A DNA stretch of 64,000 nucleotides from NCBI GenBank assembly GCA_036426205.1, contig CM071568.1, positions 46,330,483 through 46,394,482 of the forward strand, read 5' to 3'. The translations under genes were made by a program, and so were the position numbers. This DNA comes from Ascaphus truei (Eukaryota; Chordata; Amphibia; Anura; Ascaphidae). Numbering within the stretch: the stretch's first letter is position 1; every line of letters starts with the position of its first letter. Below are positions 25,141 through 36,201 of this stretch, piece after piece. Below the pieces are notes generated by a model that was not told the DNA's origin, searched no databases, and saw nothing but the letters and a program-made list of their open reading frames with translations.

Positions 25141-25193
25141 TTTTAGTACTGTAGCTCTTCTTAAACGTAAACTGTATACAGAATTTTAACTAG

Positions 25194-25790
25194 TGTTAGA
25201 CCGGGTCCTACTTAAAAACGGTAACGGGTACCCGGCCAAAATCAAATGATCTACCCGTCCGGTTACCCAGTTGGCACTTACCTGGTGGTGGAGGAAGACA
25301 GCGGCAACATCTAGGCAGGTCAGCAGCGGTCCTGTGGCGGTGGCAGCATCAGCAGTGTGTGTTCAGCCCGCGCGGGAGCTGCAGGACACCATAGCAGTGT
25401 GAGCTAGGGAACCATGTGACCGGAGCAGAAGCATTCCTATTGGACAGCCGGCTGTCCTATAGGAACGCTTCTGCTCCTGCTCCGGTCACATGGTTCCCTA
25501 GCTCACACTGCTATGGAGTCCTGCAGCTCCCGCGCGGGCTGAACACACACTGCTGATGCTGCCACCGCCACAGGACCGCTGCTGACCTGCCTAGATGTCG
25601 CCGCGGGCTTCCTCACGGGTCTTTCTTGCCTTTTGTCACTGACAGCAGGTAAGTAATGATGTTTTTTCAGCTACCCTGACATTACCCGGCGCCAGGCCCA
25701 CTTCTCTGTTGCCGGGTCTGGGTAATTTTCGGGTAGCTGAAAATCTGTCGTGTATCGGGTAATTCCGGGTACTCGGTACATCAGTAACTT
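25194..25790. mobile_element. Foldback element with about 150-bp arms
   Basis: The core 25301-25604 is a near-perfect inverted repeat centred on ggacagccggctgtcc (near 25452), each arm about 150 bp with only scattered mismatches. Outer parts carry related GGGTACCCGG-type termini (gtaacgggtacccggcc near 25220, ccgggtactcggtac near 25765). Non-coding; a large MITE or foldback transposon of unknown superfamily. Confidence 0.75.
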
Positions 25791-26209
25791 TAACCATGCT
25801 AATATTATACAAGTGCACCCTTAAACTTGGGAAGGCAAAACAGGTTATTTCATTTTTCAAATGGAAATAAGTGTATTTTATCAGGAAGGTGAAAGATTTG
25901 GTTTGAACAAGGGAAGGATACAGCCAGAAGTACAATCTCAGAAGGACCTCTTCAGATCTGACTTCTAGACCTACAGGACTTGTAGCTATTTGTGACTTAA
26001 GTCTGGCTTGCCCCCAAATAGTCCTGTGTGGGTAATTCTATATATCTTTGCCATATCTAAATTATTTATCTTATGACAAAGATATTTTATGAAGTACAGA
26101 TATCATCTAAAGAAGAAAAAAAGTACAGTATCTTGTAGAAGCTGCAAAAAGAAATGGTATACAGTATGCCATGTTTGCCTCTCAATTCATATGAACCATC
26201 TCCAAGGTT
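25791..26209. other. Intronic sequence, nothing identified
   Basis: AT-rich, no repeat recognised. Confidence 0.4.
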
Positions 26210-26560
26210 TTTATTGTGAATAGCAAATAAAAATATCACTTATGAGCACATTCACTTATCTCAGACAGGTTTGCAAACCAGCAAACCCCATTATAGCTTA
26301 GCATACAATGCTTCCACTGCAGCCAGGGATTCTGGGAAATTACATTGTATTGTATGTCTTTATTTATATAGCGCCATTAATGTACATAGCGCTTCACAGC
26401 AGTACATGCAAATAAGCACACAGTGTCACCTTTTACTTAACTTCCATATTAACATGGACCCCTATAAGCTTATGCCTGCCGCATTACACCGCTTTTCAGC
26501 ACAGCAGCCTTGGTTAACGAAGTGCATAGCCCGTAAACCCACTCACAGGCAGCTATTTTG
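26210..26560. repeat. Unclassified interspersed repeat, copy 1, with L2 end inserted
   Basis: Shares ordered phrases with 30385-30885: gagcacattcac, cttagacaggt/ctcagacaggt, gcttccactgcag, gattctgggaaat, gtgtcaccttttac, and cactcacaggc. In this copy, sequence between ggaaat and gtgtcacc is an inserted L2-type 3' end (about 26345-26417), absent from the other copy. Confidence 0.6.
26345..26425 (-). mobile_element. L2-type LINE 3' end fragment
   Basis: Contains tgtctttatttatatagcgc and catagcgcttcacagcagta, the reverse complement of the tail of the L2 fragment at 50130-50712 (gaagcgctatataaataaag). Severely 5' truncated. Confidence 0.6.
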
Positions 26561-26863
26561 ACATTTTGGGTCCCATGTGACAACGTGTTCTCCTCCATTT
26601 GGGTGTACTTTCTTCCATCTTTTTCCTATTGTTATTACACAATGTATTTGAAGTATGTTGTTGCCTCTGCCTTTGTCAGCTTTTTCCTCCATCATGATCA
26701 TCGATGAAGCATAGTTATAAATAATGTCCTGCATATGTATCCACGGACCTTCACGATGCTCATTTTAATAGCATAACGCAACACACAAGAACTCTTTACA
26801 TTGTTCTTTCTGGACTTCCAAACGTGATGAAGCAGTTAGGAATCAGGACTGCAATTAGTCTTA

Positions 26864-27132
26864 GGCTAAGTCCCCGCTGGCGCTGAGCGTTCTCCAAGCA
26901 TGAGAGCCGGGTGTCCTGCTTGTATGCGCGGGGGAAGAAGGGGGGGGCATTGCGGGTAGTTGAGCGCGCGATAAAGTATAGATTTTTTGTTTACCTAAGC
27001 GCCGATCGCGGCTGAGCGTGTGTGCACGTGCTCGAGCGCCGCGCGCACTGCGTGAGCAGGGACTCACATATATCTGTATATGTAAGTCTCCTCCGCAAGC
27101 GCAGCCCGATCAGCGCTAGCGGCGGCTTAGCC
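26864..27132. mobile_element. PIF/Harbinger-type MITE, 269 bp
   Basis: Left end GGCTAAGTCCCCGCTGGCGC and right end reading back GGCTAAGCCGCCGCTAGCGC are inverted repeats. A TTA target duplication borders them (26861-26863 and 27133-27135), typical of PIF/Harbinger. The interior is CpG-rich and non-coding. Confidence 0.75.
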
Positions 27133-27334
27133 TTAAGGAAATGTGCAAAGAGTGGAATGTACTAGTGTGTGAAAACTGGTTGTGCAACGGTTCCAATAAC
27201 TATGCAACGAAGGTGCAAAAACTACATACAAACTCCACCAGCAATGCTTTAAATTGTTTGTTTTTTTATACTATTTTTACCTATTCTTCTATTTTGTTAA
27301 CCCTCGCGTTTTTGCTTGTTGTTTTGCATGCATG

Positions 27335-27460
27335 AATATCTTTATTTGTATAGCGCATCACAGCAGTAATACACGTGACACAATAGGAAGAAGCGCTTCA
27401 GACATAAAAGCAAACATAGGGAAATGGAGTCACTGCCCCGGAGATCTTACAATCCAAGTT
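27335..27460 (-). mobile_element. L2-type LINE/SINE 3' fragment
   Basis: Contains atctttatttgtatagcgca, cacagcagtaatacacgtg and ccccggagatcttacaatcc, matching the family's 3' end in reverse. Confidence 0.55.
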
Positions 27461-27494
27461 GTTGTTTTGTGTAACGTAGTTAATATCATTGCCT

Positions 27495-27648
27495 CAATAC
27501 AAATAAATACTGTGCTAATAATGATCTGATCATATATAAAGTCCAGACTTGGAATCCTGTAATCCATAAATATTTATGGACTACAGGATTCCAAGTCTGG
27601 ACTTTATATATGGTCACATAATTATTAGCACGGTATTTATTTGTATTG
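27495..27648. mobile_element. Near-perfect 154-bp palindrome
   Basis: The left arm begins caatacaaataaatactgtg; the right arm is its complement ending atttatttgtattg. The inner 40 bases of each arm (around tccagacttggaatcctg) are identical complements, with the centre at aaatattt near 27571. Likely a foldback MITE; no coding content. Confidence 0.8.
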
Positions 27649-27945
27649 AAGCGCCGGATTATTTGTTTGTATCTGTTTGATTTGACCTGATTGGTCATCT
27701 TCTGTCCTGGCAGCCTTCCTTATATTTATGAGACATTGGGTCATTCACCAAGGGTGTGATAGGTACATCCCATATTTACTATTGCGTTAGCGCTATTATA
27801 CACATTTTCTTTTTTCAAGTTAATATCATTGGCCAAATAGATATAAGTTAGATAAGATTAGAATGCTGGTGGATGCGGTGAAAATGGAAACATATTAGCC
27901 ATGTTAAACAATTGAATTGTTTTGATTATTTATTTGTCTCATGTT
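27649..27945. other. Intronic sequence, nothing identified
   Basis: No repeat or coding signal recognised. Confidence 0.35.
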
Positions 27946-28370
27946 TTAAAGCTGCAATCCATACAGGCGGTTTTAAAAACATATTTTTGTGTTACATAGC
28001 ATTAAAGCAGGGGTCTTTGGAGCTGCACCCTATTAATTTCAGCTCCAGGTACCTCTTGCTTCCCGAGATCTTACCTCTGTAGGCGATGCTTGCAGCCGCT
28101 CGGGCTATACCAGCTGCTGTTCGTGTAATGGTGCTGTTCAAAGCACCCGTGTCCCTTGGGCCAATAGGAAGCCGCGATGTCATCCGGTGCGGCTTCCTAT
28201 TGTCCTGCGTGACCAGGGCATTTAAATAGTGCTGAAATACCGTTACAATGTTATGTATATTGGAGAGCAGAAGGTCTCCGAAGCTGAAATGAATGGTCAG
28301 CTTCGGAGACCCCCTGCTTCTATGTTATGTTTAAAAAAAAAAAACCTGTCCACTTGGATTGCTGCTTTAG
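27946..28370. mobile_element. T2/Kolobok-type MITE
   Basis: Left border TTAAAGCTGCAATCCA; right border reads back CTAAAGCAGCAATCCA, so TTAA has changed to CTAA there. Inside, tttcagctcc near the left and gagcagaaggtctccgaagc near the right add further partial inverted symmetry. Non-coding. Confidence 0.55.
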
Positions 28371-29083
28371 CAAAGTGGACTAGAAATACATTCATAGATA
28401 TATATATATATATATTTGAGTGCACATCTTACATTATTCTGCATCTTGGCTCAGTATTTGTTGAGGAAATACCGACAATCCTCTTCAAAGCAGCATTTGC
28501 TCATTAGTTTATTGAACTAGATATGCAAAGAGCAAAGCCAAAAGTGGATGTAAATTCAATTTTAATGTGGTATTTTAACTGATGTTATGACAAGGTTTTA
28601 GTTTTCAGTAAAAAAAATTTTTTTTCAAAAAGTTGATTTCTGCTGCTGTGTAAGAAAAGCCACAAACAAATAGGCTTCATAGTGTTGTTTTTTTTTATTA
28701 GTTTTATGTTTGTATTACAAAACTCAGGAATAGATAATACGTGGCTACAGGCCAAGCAGTTGGTGTAATATGCAATGCATTACAGACCTCTACTGGAATT
28801 AAATAATCATTTATATTTCATACCACTTACACTGTGAGACAGCAGGAGAAAATGCTCACTATCTTTTTAGTGTCTTAAGCCCACGGAGGTCACCTAAGTT
28901 GCCCAAGTTCAAACTTTGCTGGAGCTGAGATTTTGACCAGGACTTCCCTCTTTAGCCAACATCTTAACCGCATAACTCCTTCTCTATAATTGACAGTGTT
29001 CTTGACATATTTGATTCTGCATTAGTATACAAAAAGTAGTATTAAAATATTAGTATTAGTTGTTGTCCTACATTAACCCATAT
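28371..29083. other. Intronic sequence; possible MIR-like core at 28855-28995
   Basis: The stretch with ggaggtcacctaagttgccc and gattttgaccaggac may be a decayed MIR/L2-type core. Otherwise nothing identified. Confidence 0.3.
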
Positions 29084-29233
29084 TGGCCCATATTTACTAA
29101 GTGATGTTATGCTACAAGATAACATCCTGCGTTGGATGATACCTTATAGCCCATTCAAGTGAATGGGCTGTAAGGTGTTTCATGGCTGTGGGTGGTGTCT
29201 CATGGCAGAGCACCGCTTAGTGCGAATGGCCCA
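29084..29233. mobile_element. Short MITE, 150 bp
   Basis: Left end TTGGCCCATATTTACTAAG and right end reading back TGGGCCATTCGCACTAAG are imperfect inverted repeats. The centre is the palindrome gcccattcaagtgaatgggc. A related pair of ends occurs at 36034-36130 (ggggccatatttgctaag, gggccatatttactaag). Confidence 0.6.
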
Positions 29234-30299
29234 TTATGTCCTGCCTTGTATCCTGACGTGCTAATGTTCAAGTGAAGCATTGCTGCCGACATCATCAGAT
29301 TCCTCCGTTTTGGTACAGCTGCTGTAGTGTTGTCATCTGCTATTACCGAGGCTGCAATTTCCTCGTCAGTTTGTGGCCTCTTCCCAACATCTTGACTATC
29401 ATTTTTCCACCCTTTTCAGCGCTGATCTTTCATCTGCAGCATCCTTGCAGCCAGCAGTTGCTGCCAGAAGACTGACGAAATTGTACCGGGCGTCTCCAAC
29501 AGCAGCATCAGGCTCAGTTTCAGTGGGGAAAGATGAAACAGCTGCCTTACCGTCCAGATTAACATTCATACTCTAGCTCTAATGTTTGCCAGCTTTGCCT
29601 GACTGCGATGTTTTCCTAAACACGTCTGATAGGGTGGCTCTTTTGGAAAAGCTTTAAGAGGCATGGCTGGATGTTGCCACTTCAAATAGCGTCATTAGCA
29701 CTGTATGTGTTGCCATTTTGAGTTTTAGTGTAAAGGTTAGGTAAGGACTAGTTGTGAAATGTAGTGGAAAAGACAAACCCCTGCTATTGTTTATTCCCAT
29801 ACTTAAGGAATATTTTGAGTGACAAATGTAGTCATTTAAAGCTGTAGAAAATGTGTATAACAACACGATAGAAATGATTAAAAGTAAGGACATTTATAAA
29901 TGGTCACATTTTAAACTCTTAATATATAATAAGAATTATGTGACATACAAATTGTTATATTGTTATCTCGAGGCATAATAGTCCTCCTTCCATTCAGTTG
30001 CCTACTTCAAGTAACTTTATTTGCGTAATTGAAGCAAAACTGTAGTTGGACAGTTATGTTTGCGTTATTTCTGGGCATATTTATGTGCAGTTTACTCTTT
30101 ATATAGTAGCTTTTCAATTTATTCCGTATACAGTATGTTGATTATTGACTGTTGACCTGTTTTGGAATGTTCTTATTTAGTGGACCTCGGTTTAATGTAA
30201 TACTTTACTTGTCCATTGAGTGATTTAAAAAAAATCAAGGTAGAGTCAGGCAGGCCACAATGCCCTTACACAGATGAAGAGCACGTTATTCTAGTCACA
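29234..30299. other. Intronic sequence, nothing identified
   Basis: No repeat or coding signal recognised. Confidence 0.4.
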
Positions 30300-30380
30300 C
30301 CACGCACGCGCGCACGCACATATACATATATACACGCACACTCACACACATATACATATATACACGCACACACACACACA
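30300..30380. repeat. CA/TATACA microsatellite
   Basis: Alternating cacacgcgca and tatacatata blocks, including a duplicated block of about 28 bp. Confidence 0.85.
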
Positions 30381-30384
30381 GTTA

Positions 30385-30885
30385 ACTTATGGTGGGTAAA
30401 AAAAAGTGACAAAAACCCTCCACAGCAAAGCATATAGCAAATGGAAATATTACTGTATGCTCATTTGAATGTCTTAGACCCTGCCTTTCACCATTATCAC
30501 CAAGCATACAGCGCTTCCACTGCAGCAAGTGATTCTGGGAAATGTGTCACCTTTTGCCTGGAATATCCATTCACATGGAGCCCATATAAGCAAATGCATC
30601 GCTGTTTACACAGCTTTTAAGCACAGCATGGGACTAGCAAAGCAAGTCAAACCACTCACAGACATGTTTCAACCTTAATGGGTCTCATCGGTGTGAGGTT
30701 TGTTTATACTTGCTTTGCAATATTTCTAGGCTGGGTAGGTATACCATATACATTTTAAGTTATGGTGGGTGAAAAATGCAACAAAAAACCTCCTCCGTTT
30801 ACATATAGCCAATAAAGAATATCACTTGTGAGCACATTCACATGTCTTAGACAGGTCTGCAACCCTGCCTTTCACCATTATCACC
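30385..30885. repeat. Unclassified interspersed repeat, copies 2 and 3
   Basis: 30385-30760 is colinear with 26210-26560 minus its L2 insertion. From about 30765 the opening section (ggtgggtgaaaaatgcaac, gtgagcacattcac, cctttcaccattatcacc) is repeated, giving a partial direct duplication. The motif ggtctcatcggtgtgaggtt at 30682 is not in copy 1. Confidence 0.6.
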
Positions 30886-30887
30886 TA

Positions 30888-32425
30888 AGTTGAAGCGGTT
30901 TGAAGCCTCTCTAATCCACGTTGCCCCAACACATTTTCTGATTTCATCCTCGCTTAGTTTTGGTTGTCATCTTGGTCTTTTAATCTACGTCTTTGAAATC
31001 TACTGTAGTCGAGTACCATCTTTCCATCTTTGTCCAACGATATTCATCTCTTCTTATATGTCCGGCCCACTGCCATTTTAATTTCTTCACGATTGTGAAG
31101 TCAGCAGACTCTTTGGTTTGGTTTTGAACCCATTTTACCTGTCGCTCCAGGTAATACGCAGCATACATCGCTGCATACTGTTTTGCGTTGTCTGAAGCTT
31201 CTGAATTATCTTCGCATTTAGGGTCCAAGTTTTACACCCATACATACGTAAGCATGAGCAGGATACACTTGTCGAAAACTGTCCTCTTGAGAAGGTTCCC
31301 TTGAAATATTGTCTTGTTTCTTCTAATTGTACTCCATGTCATCTTTATTCTCCTATTGATTTCCATCGGTTGTTATTTGTCGGTAAAAGTAGACATAGTC
31401 TTCAACGACTTCCAGTTCTATTCCATTAATTTTGATCTCTGCAGATTTGACACATTTGTTGATCATCACTTTGGTCTTATATGGTGACCCACCTTCTTAC
31501 TTGCGTTTGCAAGTTCTCCAATTGTTGCTGGAGATTTTCTGTCATTATCTTTTGGCAAAAATAACAATGTCATCTGAAAATCGTACAGTAGGCGACTCAA
31601 GAATTCACCGTTGATTTTGATGCCTTTTTCTTCCCAATCCAAAGTCTTCCACACTTAGAGTTACTATGGAAAGCTTTGGTAACATAGTTTTCCCTGCCGT
31701 GACTGCTTGCTGATCCTTATCTTGCTTGTATCTTCATACATCGATGTATTAGGTGTTTCTTTCTGACTCTTCTTGGGTCAAATCTGTATGCTCTAAATCA
31801 GGGGAGCGCAAAATTTTTGTGCTGCGCCCCCTGTCTCTCTGCCCCCGGCTCTCGCGCCCCCCTGCCTACCTTCATCCGCGTCAGATGACGCTGCGTGGGC
31901 GTGTGACGTCAGGTCACATGGTGCCAGCCGCCATGTTGCCATGGCGACGCAACACAGACGGCTGAATCCCGGTAAGTAAACAGTTGCAGTGGCCTCACGC
32001 GATCCCCCGGCATTTAATTTAAATGCCTGGGGGAAGAGCGCGGGGCCTCTGCAACTGCCCGCGCCCCCCCAGCACAATCCTCCACTTTGCGCACCGCTGC
32101 TCTACATCATATACCTCTATGCACCTGCAGCTGTGTTTTTTTAGCACAACATTATAGCAGAGCGGTTTAATTTGATTTATTTGTATCTTCATGTAATATA
32201 ATAGTTGATCTGGCTTTCTCATAAATGTTCTTTTTAATATCAATGTACGCTTCTTCAACACTTTGTCTTCTTAATGCATCTTGGGCCACCGAGGTGTAGA
32301 TGGAATCAAATGTTTTTTCGTAAACTACGAATCCTAAACTGAGTGGCAGATCGTATTCATTACATTGGGAAATCACTTCTTGTACGACTTGGATTTGGTC
32401 CATTGTGTTTTGTCCATTGCAAAAT
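30888..32425 (-). pseudogene. RTE-like LINE reverse transcriptase, split by a hAT MITE
   Basis: On the - strand, from 32425: [18 protein letters not shown], then LGFVVYEKTFDS, which corresponds to the F-V-D-Y-x-K-A-F-D-S block of RTE-type LINEs. Past the MITE (31799-32099) come RFSDDIVIFAK near 31575 (the catalytic F/YxDD block), INGIELEVV and finally KLKWQWAGHIRRDEYRWTK near 31060, the C-terminal signature. Several stops and frameshifts break it, so it is inactive. The 5' part, including the endonuclease, is missing. Confidence 0.75.
31799..32099. mobile_element. hAT MITE, copy B of the CAGGGGTGCGCAAA family
   Basis: Begins CAGGGGAGCGCAAAATTT and ends ACTTTGCGCACCGCTG. The 8-bp flanks are CTCTAAAT (31791-31798) and CTCTACAT (32100-32107), 7 of 8 identical. 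It sits inside the RTE reverse transcriptase and is therefore younger than it. Confidence 0.85.
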
Positions 32426-32430
32426 CCTTT

Positions 32431-32451
32431 GTGTGTGTGTGTGTGTGTGTA

Positions 32452-32519
<68 letters not shown>

Positions 32520-32571
32520 GTACACACATATATGTATGTATATACATATATATGTATGTATATACACATTA
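32431..32571. repeat. TG/TA compound microsatellite
   Basis: A TG run, then about 30 TA units, then mixed TATG. It begins where the RTE fragment stops. Confidence 0.95.
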
Positions 32572-33168
32572 AGAAAACCTTAAACCTAGCCTAATCACTA
32601 CACTAGCGTTACACTTGCTATACGTTAACTTCATAAACTATAATTCTCAATCGGGACTCATGGCTATGCAAATTACGTATGCAGTACCAATTCCTGATAG
32701 AAGGTGCATAAAAATGTATTTTACTATCACAGGGAATTTTAAGAAAAAAATTGGGTTCCACGCAGTGAAACATAAAATATAATAAATCACCAATTTCTCT
32801 AAAAAGAAGCAACCTTGTGTGTATATATGCATGTATTTATAAATATATGTATTTATACAGTATCATACATTAGGATTCATATCATTAACTTGTTACGTTC
32901 TGCCTTTGTGGCATTGACTTGACACTTTGCTAACTAGAGCAGCAAAGAGACCCTGATTTTAATCCATTAACTTACAAACTGAAGTATTAAAGTCGTGTTT
33001 GTTACATGATTTGTTTAGGAATCGGCATAAACGTAATTCTTTGCTGCTCGCCTGAAAGTGGGGAATGTAACTGTGGAATGTTGCACTCTTTACATACACT
33101 GCCTGTTGAAGCTTTCACCTACCTATGTGAGTTACACCACAGTGCTTATTTTCTTTTCTTTGCCTCAG
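32572..33168. other. VPS13B intron, 3' part
   Basis: No repeat recognised. It ends in the acceptor tract ttcttttctttgcctcag. Confidence 0.5.
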
Positions 33169-33313
33169 CCACTGGGATCCGTTCCTCTTGCTGTGCCACT
33201 ATCAAGGAAGAAAGAGGATGAGGTGTCAGTTGGAAGCGCGCCCTTGGCCAAGCAGCCATCGAACCAGGCCTCCGAGTACGCCAGCAGCCCTGTCAAAACA
33301 AAAACTGTAACAG
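33169..33313 (+). CDS. VPS13B: VPS13B internal exon (145 bp)
   Basis: Codes for PLGSVPLAVPLSRKKEDEVS then VGSAPLAKQPSNQASEYASS and PVKTKTVT. I recall the human VPS13B sequence RRKEDEVSIGSAPLAKQQS...QASEYASSPVKTKTVTES, so the match is close, especially in the last 30 residues. The acceptor ttctttgcctcag ends at 33168 and the donor acag|gtatgc starts at 33314. The exon begins in phase 0, matching the end of the exon at 23950, and leaves one base (G) for the next codon, consistent with the Glu that follows in human. The divergent start and conserved end are what an ordinary disordered linker would show. The following exon was looked for by eye up to 64000 and not found. Confidence 0.92.
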
Positions 33314-33538
33314 GTATGCTCTCTTCTTTTGCTGAAAAAATAAAAGTATCAGTAGCTTTCAATGAGTCAGCTGTACAAACAGCATACTGCACCTTTGGGC
33401 TTTACACAAATAGTCCCTCTGTTAGAGATTTAACATTTTCATAATTAAAAGTCGTCAGTTTTTATTATTTCTACAACTTCAGTTCTTTTTTTTTTTATCC
33501 CAATTTTGTTATTCCTGTTTATTCATTTTGTTGCGAAG

Positions 33539-33540
<2 letters not shown>
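33314..33540. other. VPS13B intron, start of downstream intron
   Basis: At least 30.7 kb of this intron is in the window. No repeat recognised in this first part. Confidence 0.5.
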
Positions 33541-33613
<73 letters not shown>

Positions 33614-33640
33614 GTGTATATATATATATATTGTGTGTAT
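33541..33640. repeat. (TA)n microsatellite
   Basis: About 40 TA units with TGTG interruptions near the end. Confidence 0.95.
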
Positions 33641-33644
33641 AATT

Positions 33645-34100
33645 AAAATACCAAGAATAAGAGGCGCCATAGTGTAAAAAGTATTTACCAGTTTATTACA
33701 GTGCCACAAATAAAATAAATGCACACTCAAGAATAAAAGTATATCAAGCTCTGTGAAACTGTCGCATAGTCACCAACCAAAGTGCAGGGCTATCCAGATA
33801 GACAGGCCCTAGACGCTAAACTCCACCACTGATGAAGTCATGTCTCAGTGACGAAACGCATAGGGCACGTGGGCACGTTACCTGCGGTTGACATCATCAC
33901 GCTAGTAGAGAGACAGGGCTATAGACATTTTCAAGGCAGCTGTTGTTGTGTGCAGCTTAATCTGTAAGACACTGAGGACTAGTATACATCCCGATTGGAG
34001 GAGAGTCCATTTCATCAAAAGAACTCCATAGCTGTCTGTCTATGTAGATATCTCTGCACTTTGGCTGGTGACCGGCATGGCAGATATTTCACACTTCAAG
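33645..34100. mobile_element. Inverted-repeat element carrying a hammerhead-like motif
   Basis: The left block 33768-33806 (gtcaccaaccaaagtgcagg, then gatagacagg) is the imperfect reverse complement of 34030-34075 (gtctatgtagatatctctgc, then ctttggctggtgacc). These arms enclose about 220 bp including the motif at 33829-33861. It is non-coding and probably a non-autonomous retroelement or MITE. The sequence ccaccact directly before the motif lies between the arms. Confidence 0.5.
33829..33861 (+). other. Hammerhead-like motif with exact CTGATGA box
   Basis: CTGATGA (33829-33835), one extra A, GTCA, loop tgtctcag, TGAC, then GAAACGC. GTCA/TGAC makes a 4-bp stem II and GAAAC follows directly, so both conserved boxes of the hammerhead core are present. 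The extra A between CTGATGA and the stem is a departure. Stem I and a clear cleavage triplet are not obvious; ACG at 33854 could pair with CGT near 33876. Confidence 0.45.
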
Positions 34101-34179
34101 AACCAATAATTTAACATTTTACTCTTTGCCATATTTTTTTAATTTTAAAGAAATTGACAGCTGTCAAGTACCACTTTCT
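34101..34179. other. Short intronic stretch, nothing identified
   Basis: AT-rich spacer between two repeats. Confidence 0.3.
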
Positions 34180-34390
34180 TACCTGTTGTGTAACCTCACT
34201 CTGTATTAGATCCTTGTCTTTCTTTCATATCTAGAATGGCCTTGTGCCTATCCCAAGCAATTCTGAATTCCTTTCCTGCACTTGCTTCCACCACCGCCCT
34301 AGTGAGAGGCTATTCCATGGCTCTACCACCCTTTCTGTGAAAAAGTACTTCCTCACATTAACCATAAACCTCCCATCCTTTCAAAAAGGC
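34180..34390 (-). mobile_element. CR1-type LINE 3' fragment
   Basis: Shows tgtgcctatcccaagcaatt, ctattccatggctctaccac and gtacttcctcacattaacc, the same order as the CR1 fragment at 24533-25140. Short and 5' truncated. Confidence 0.6.
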
Positions 34391-35254
34391 TATTAAATAT
34401 TATACTGAATTGTTCTAAAGTATATTGAATATAGAACACTTTTAGCCGAGTTAAAAAAATAATCACTTCAGTGGTATGTTTTATACATACTAGAAGTTGT
34501 CTTACATTACATAGAGTCACAATACATTTCTAAAGGGGGTTAAAAGTACTTTTAAGATTGGTTTATGACAAGCTAACCCAACACAAACATACAAAACACC
34601 CGGATGCTCAGTGCAACGTAACACATTGCATTTCATTACCAATCGTAATTAATTCCTGCTACTACAATCATCAAAAAAACATCTTTTTTGTTTCTGTGAT
34701 TGAGCAATACGCTGCTGGGTCTTCTGAAATGAATGGGGTTAACACTTTACCGTAGGACCTACAGTAGTTGGGGTTTCCATAACATAATGGACACGTTTAA
34801 TTTCTACGACCAGAACCCCTTCCCTGATGAATTCTACAGCGGGAAAGGGTTTGTAATTAAATGGCATGTTTATTACAGTACGCAGGGTGAGGCTGTGCCC
34901 GGGTATAGTATTTGTTACTCTGCACAAGTGTTTCCATTTGAATATGGGAGGTGTTATTTAAATACCAGATACTGTATCTGCCATTGCTATGCTGACCGGG
35001 GATACTGGTTCAGGACTGGTAAATCATGGACAGGACAGCGTAACTGGCACTATACTTCCCTAACACACACTTATTTCCCAGGAATATAAACTGGTTGGGT
35101 GTACCTCCTCTGCTGCCTAACCTGTCTCATCTCCAGTGTACAATGGATGTATTAACTACACAACAATAACATTGATTCAGCTACATTTTCTCAGTTTTTT
35201 GCAGACAACGCATAGATTTTACAATATCAAGACAAAAATGGCAGACCTAAATGA
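34391..35254. other. Intronic sequence, nothing identified
   Basis: Contains a 118-residue frame at 34733-35089 rich in aromatic residues. It has no splice context or family resemblance and I do not call it a gene. Confidence 0.35.
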
Positions 35255-35350
35255 ATGTATGTGTATGTTTATTCATATAGTGCCTTCTATGTACATACAG
35301 TAGCGCTTCACAGCAGTAACACACATGATATAATACAACACATTTAACCA
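35255..35350 (-). mobile_element. L2-type LINE 3' end fragment
   Basis: tgtttattcatatagtgcct and gtagcgcttcacagcagtaa match the reverse of the L2 tail. Confidence 0.55.
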
Positions 35351-36201
35351 GAGTAGCATCACTAGTTTTGTCATGTTTTTACAAAACAAATAGATTAAAT
35401 ATTAGATTAAATAGATTATTATTTTGTATTTATGCGTAAATTCATTGTACATTGTGCTACTTTTTAATGAATTAACAAGATAGCATGTGCAGAGTATTAA
35501 ACACATCATAGGTCTTTTCTTTATGAATACTTCCAGGACTTTGTTTTTTTTTTGTATGAATTAGTATGGGTATCTACCTGCAGATTAAGACATAATGCAC
35601 CCGAAACACTTCATGACCTAATAGCAAAGACTTTCAGCAAGTACTGTTTCCACATAGCATAGCTACAGGTACGACCCCAAGAATAAAAACCGTGAGAGCA
35701 AAACTACTGGGAACTCATGTGGGTACCAGTCATAGAAGTCAAAGCTCAAGAAAAATCCCAAAGTCTTTTTCCTTTTCTCATGTGGACTTCCTCCAGTTTT
35801 TGTGAGTCAGGAGAAAGGACATGTTGGAAATATTACAGTCTACAACATATATTTATTCTCTACTTGTATATGTTCTATCTGGAGTATCACATCCCATTTG
35901 CCAGCCTGCAAATGGCTTTGTGTATATTTAAGTGGTGTGAAGAATAATACATCCTTTTTACGGAAACAAGACTTTACTCATCTAAAAATAGACTTCAACA
36001 AATCACCATTCCTTGTTTTGAGATTATACTTGGGGCCATATTTGCTAAGAAATGCCACTTCATAAGACACCTTCTGTGCTGGAAGATAACTTCCGGCTCC
36101 ATTCAATGGAATGGGCCATATTTACTAAGCCTGCTGGTAGCGGCCTTATGGATTAGTACTACTTAATAAATATTGCACTCAATGTCCCGGATATCCATTT
36201 A
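35351..36201. other. Intronic sequence; MITE-like ends at 36034-36130
   Basis: Nothing coding. Two copies of gggccatatttRctaag at 36034 and 36115 are direct, not inverted, so they may be parts of two adjoining MITEs of the type at 29084. Confidence 0.35.

Noticed and set aside
32167..32594. Frames rich in Tyr/Ile and Cys/Val
   Set aside because: They are translations of TG and TA microsatellites next to the RTE fragment.
34733..35089. 118-residue aromatic-rich frame as a gene
   Set aside because: No splice signals, start context or family resemblance; probably chance.
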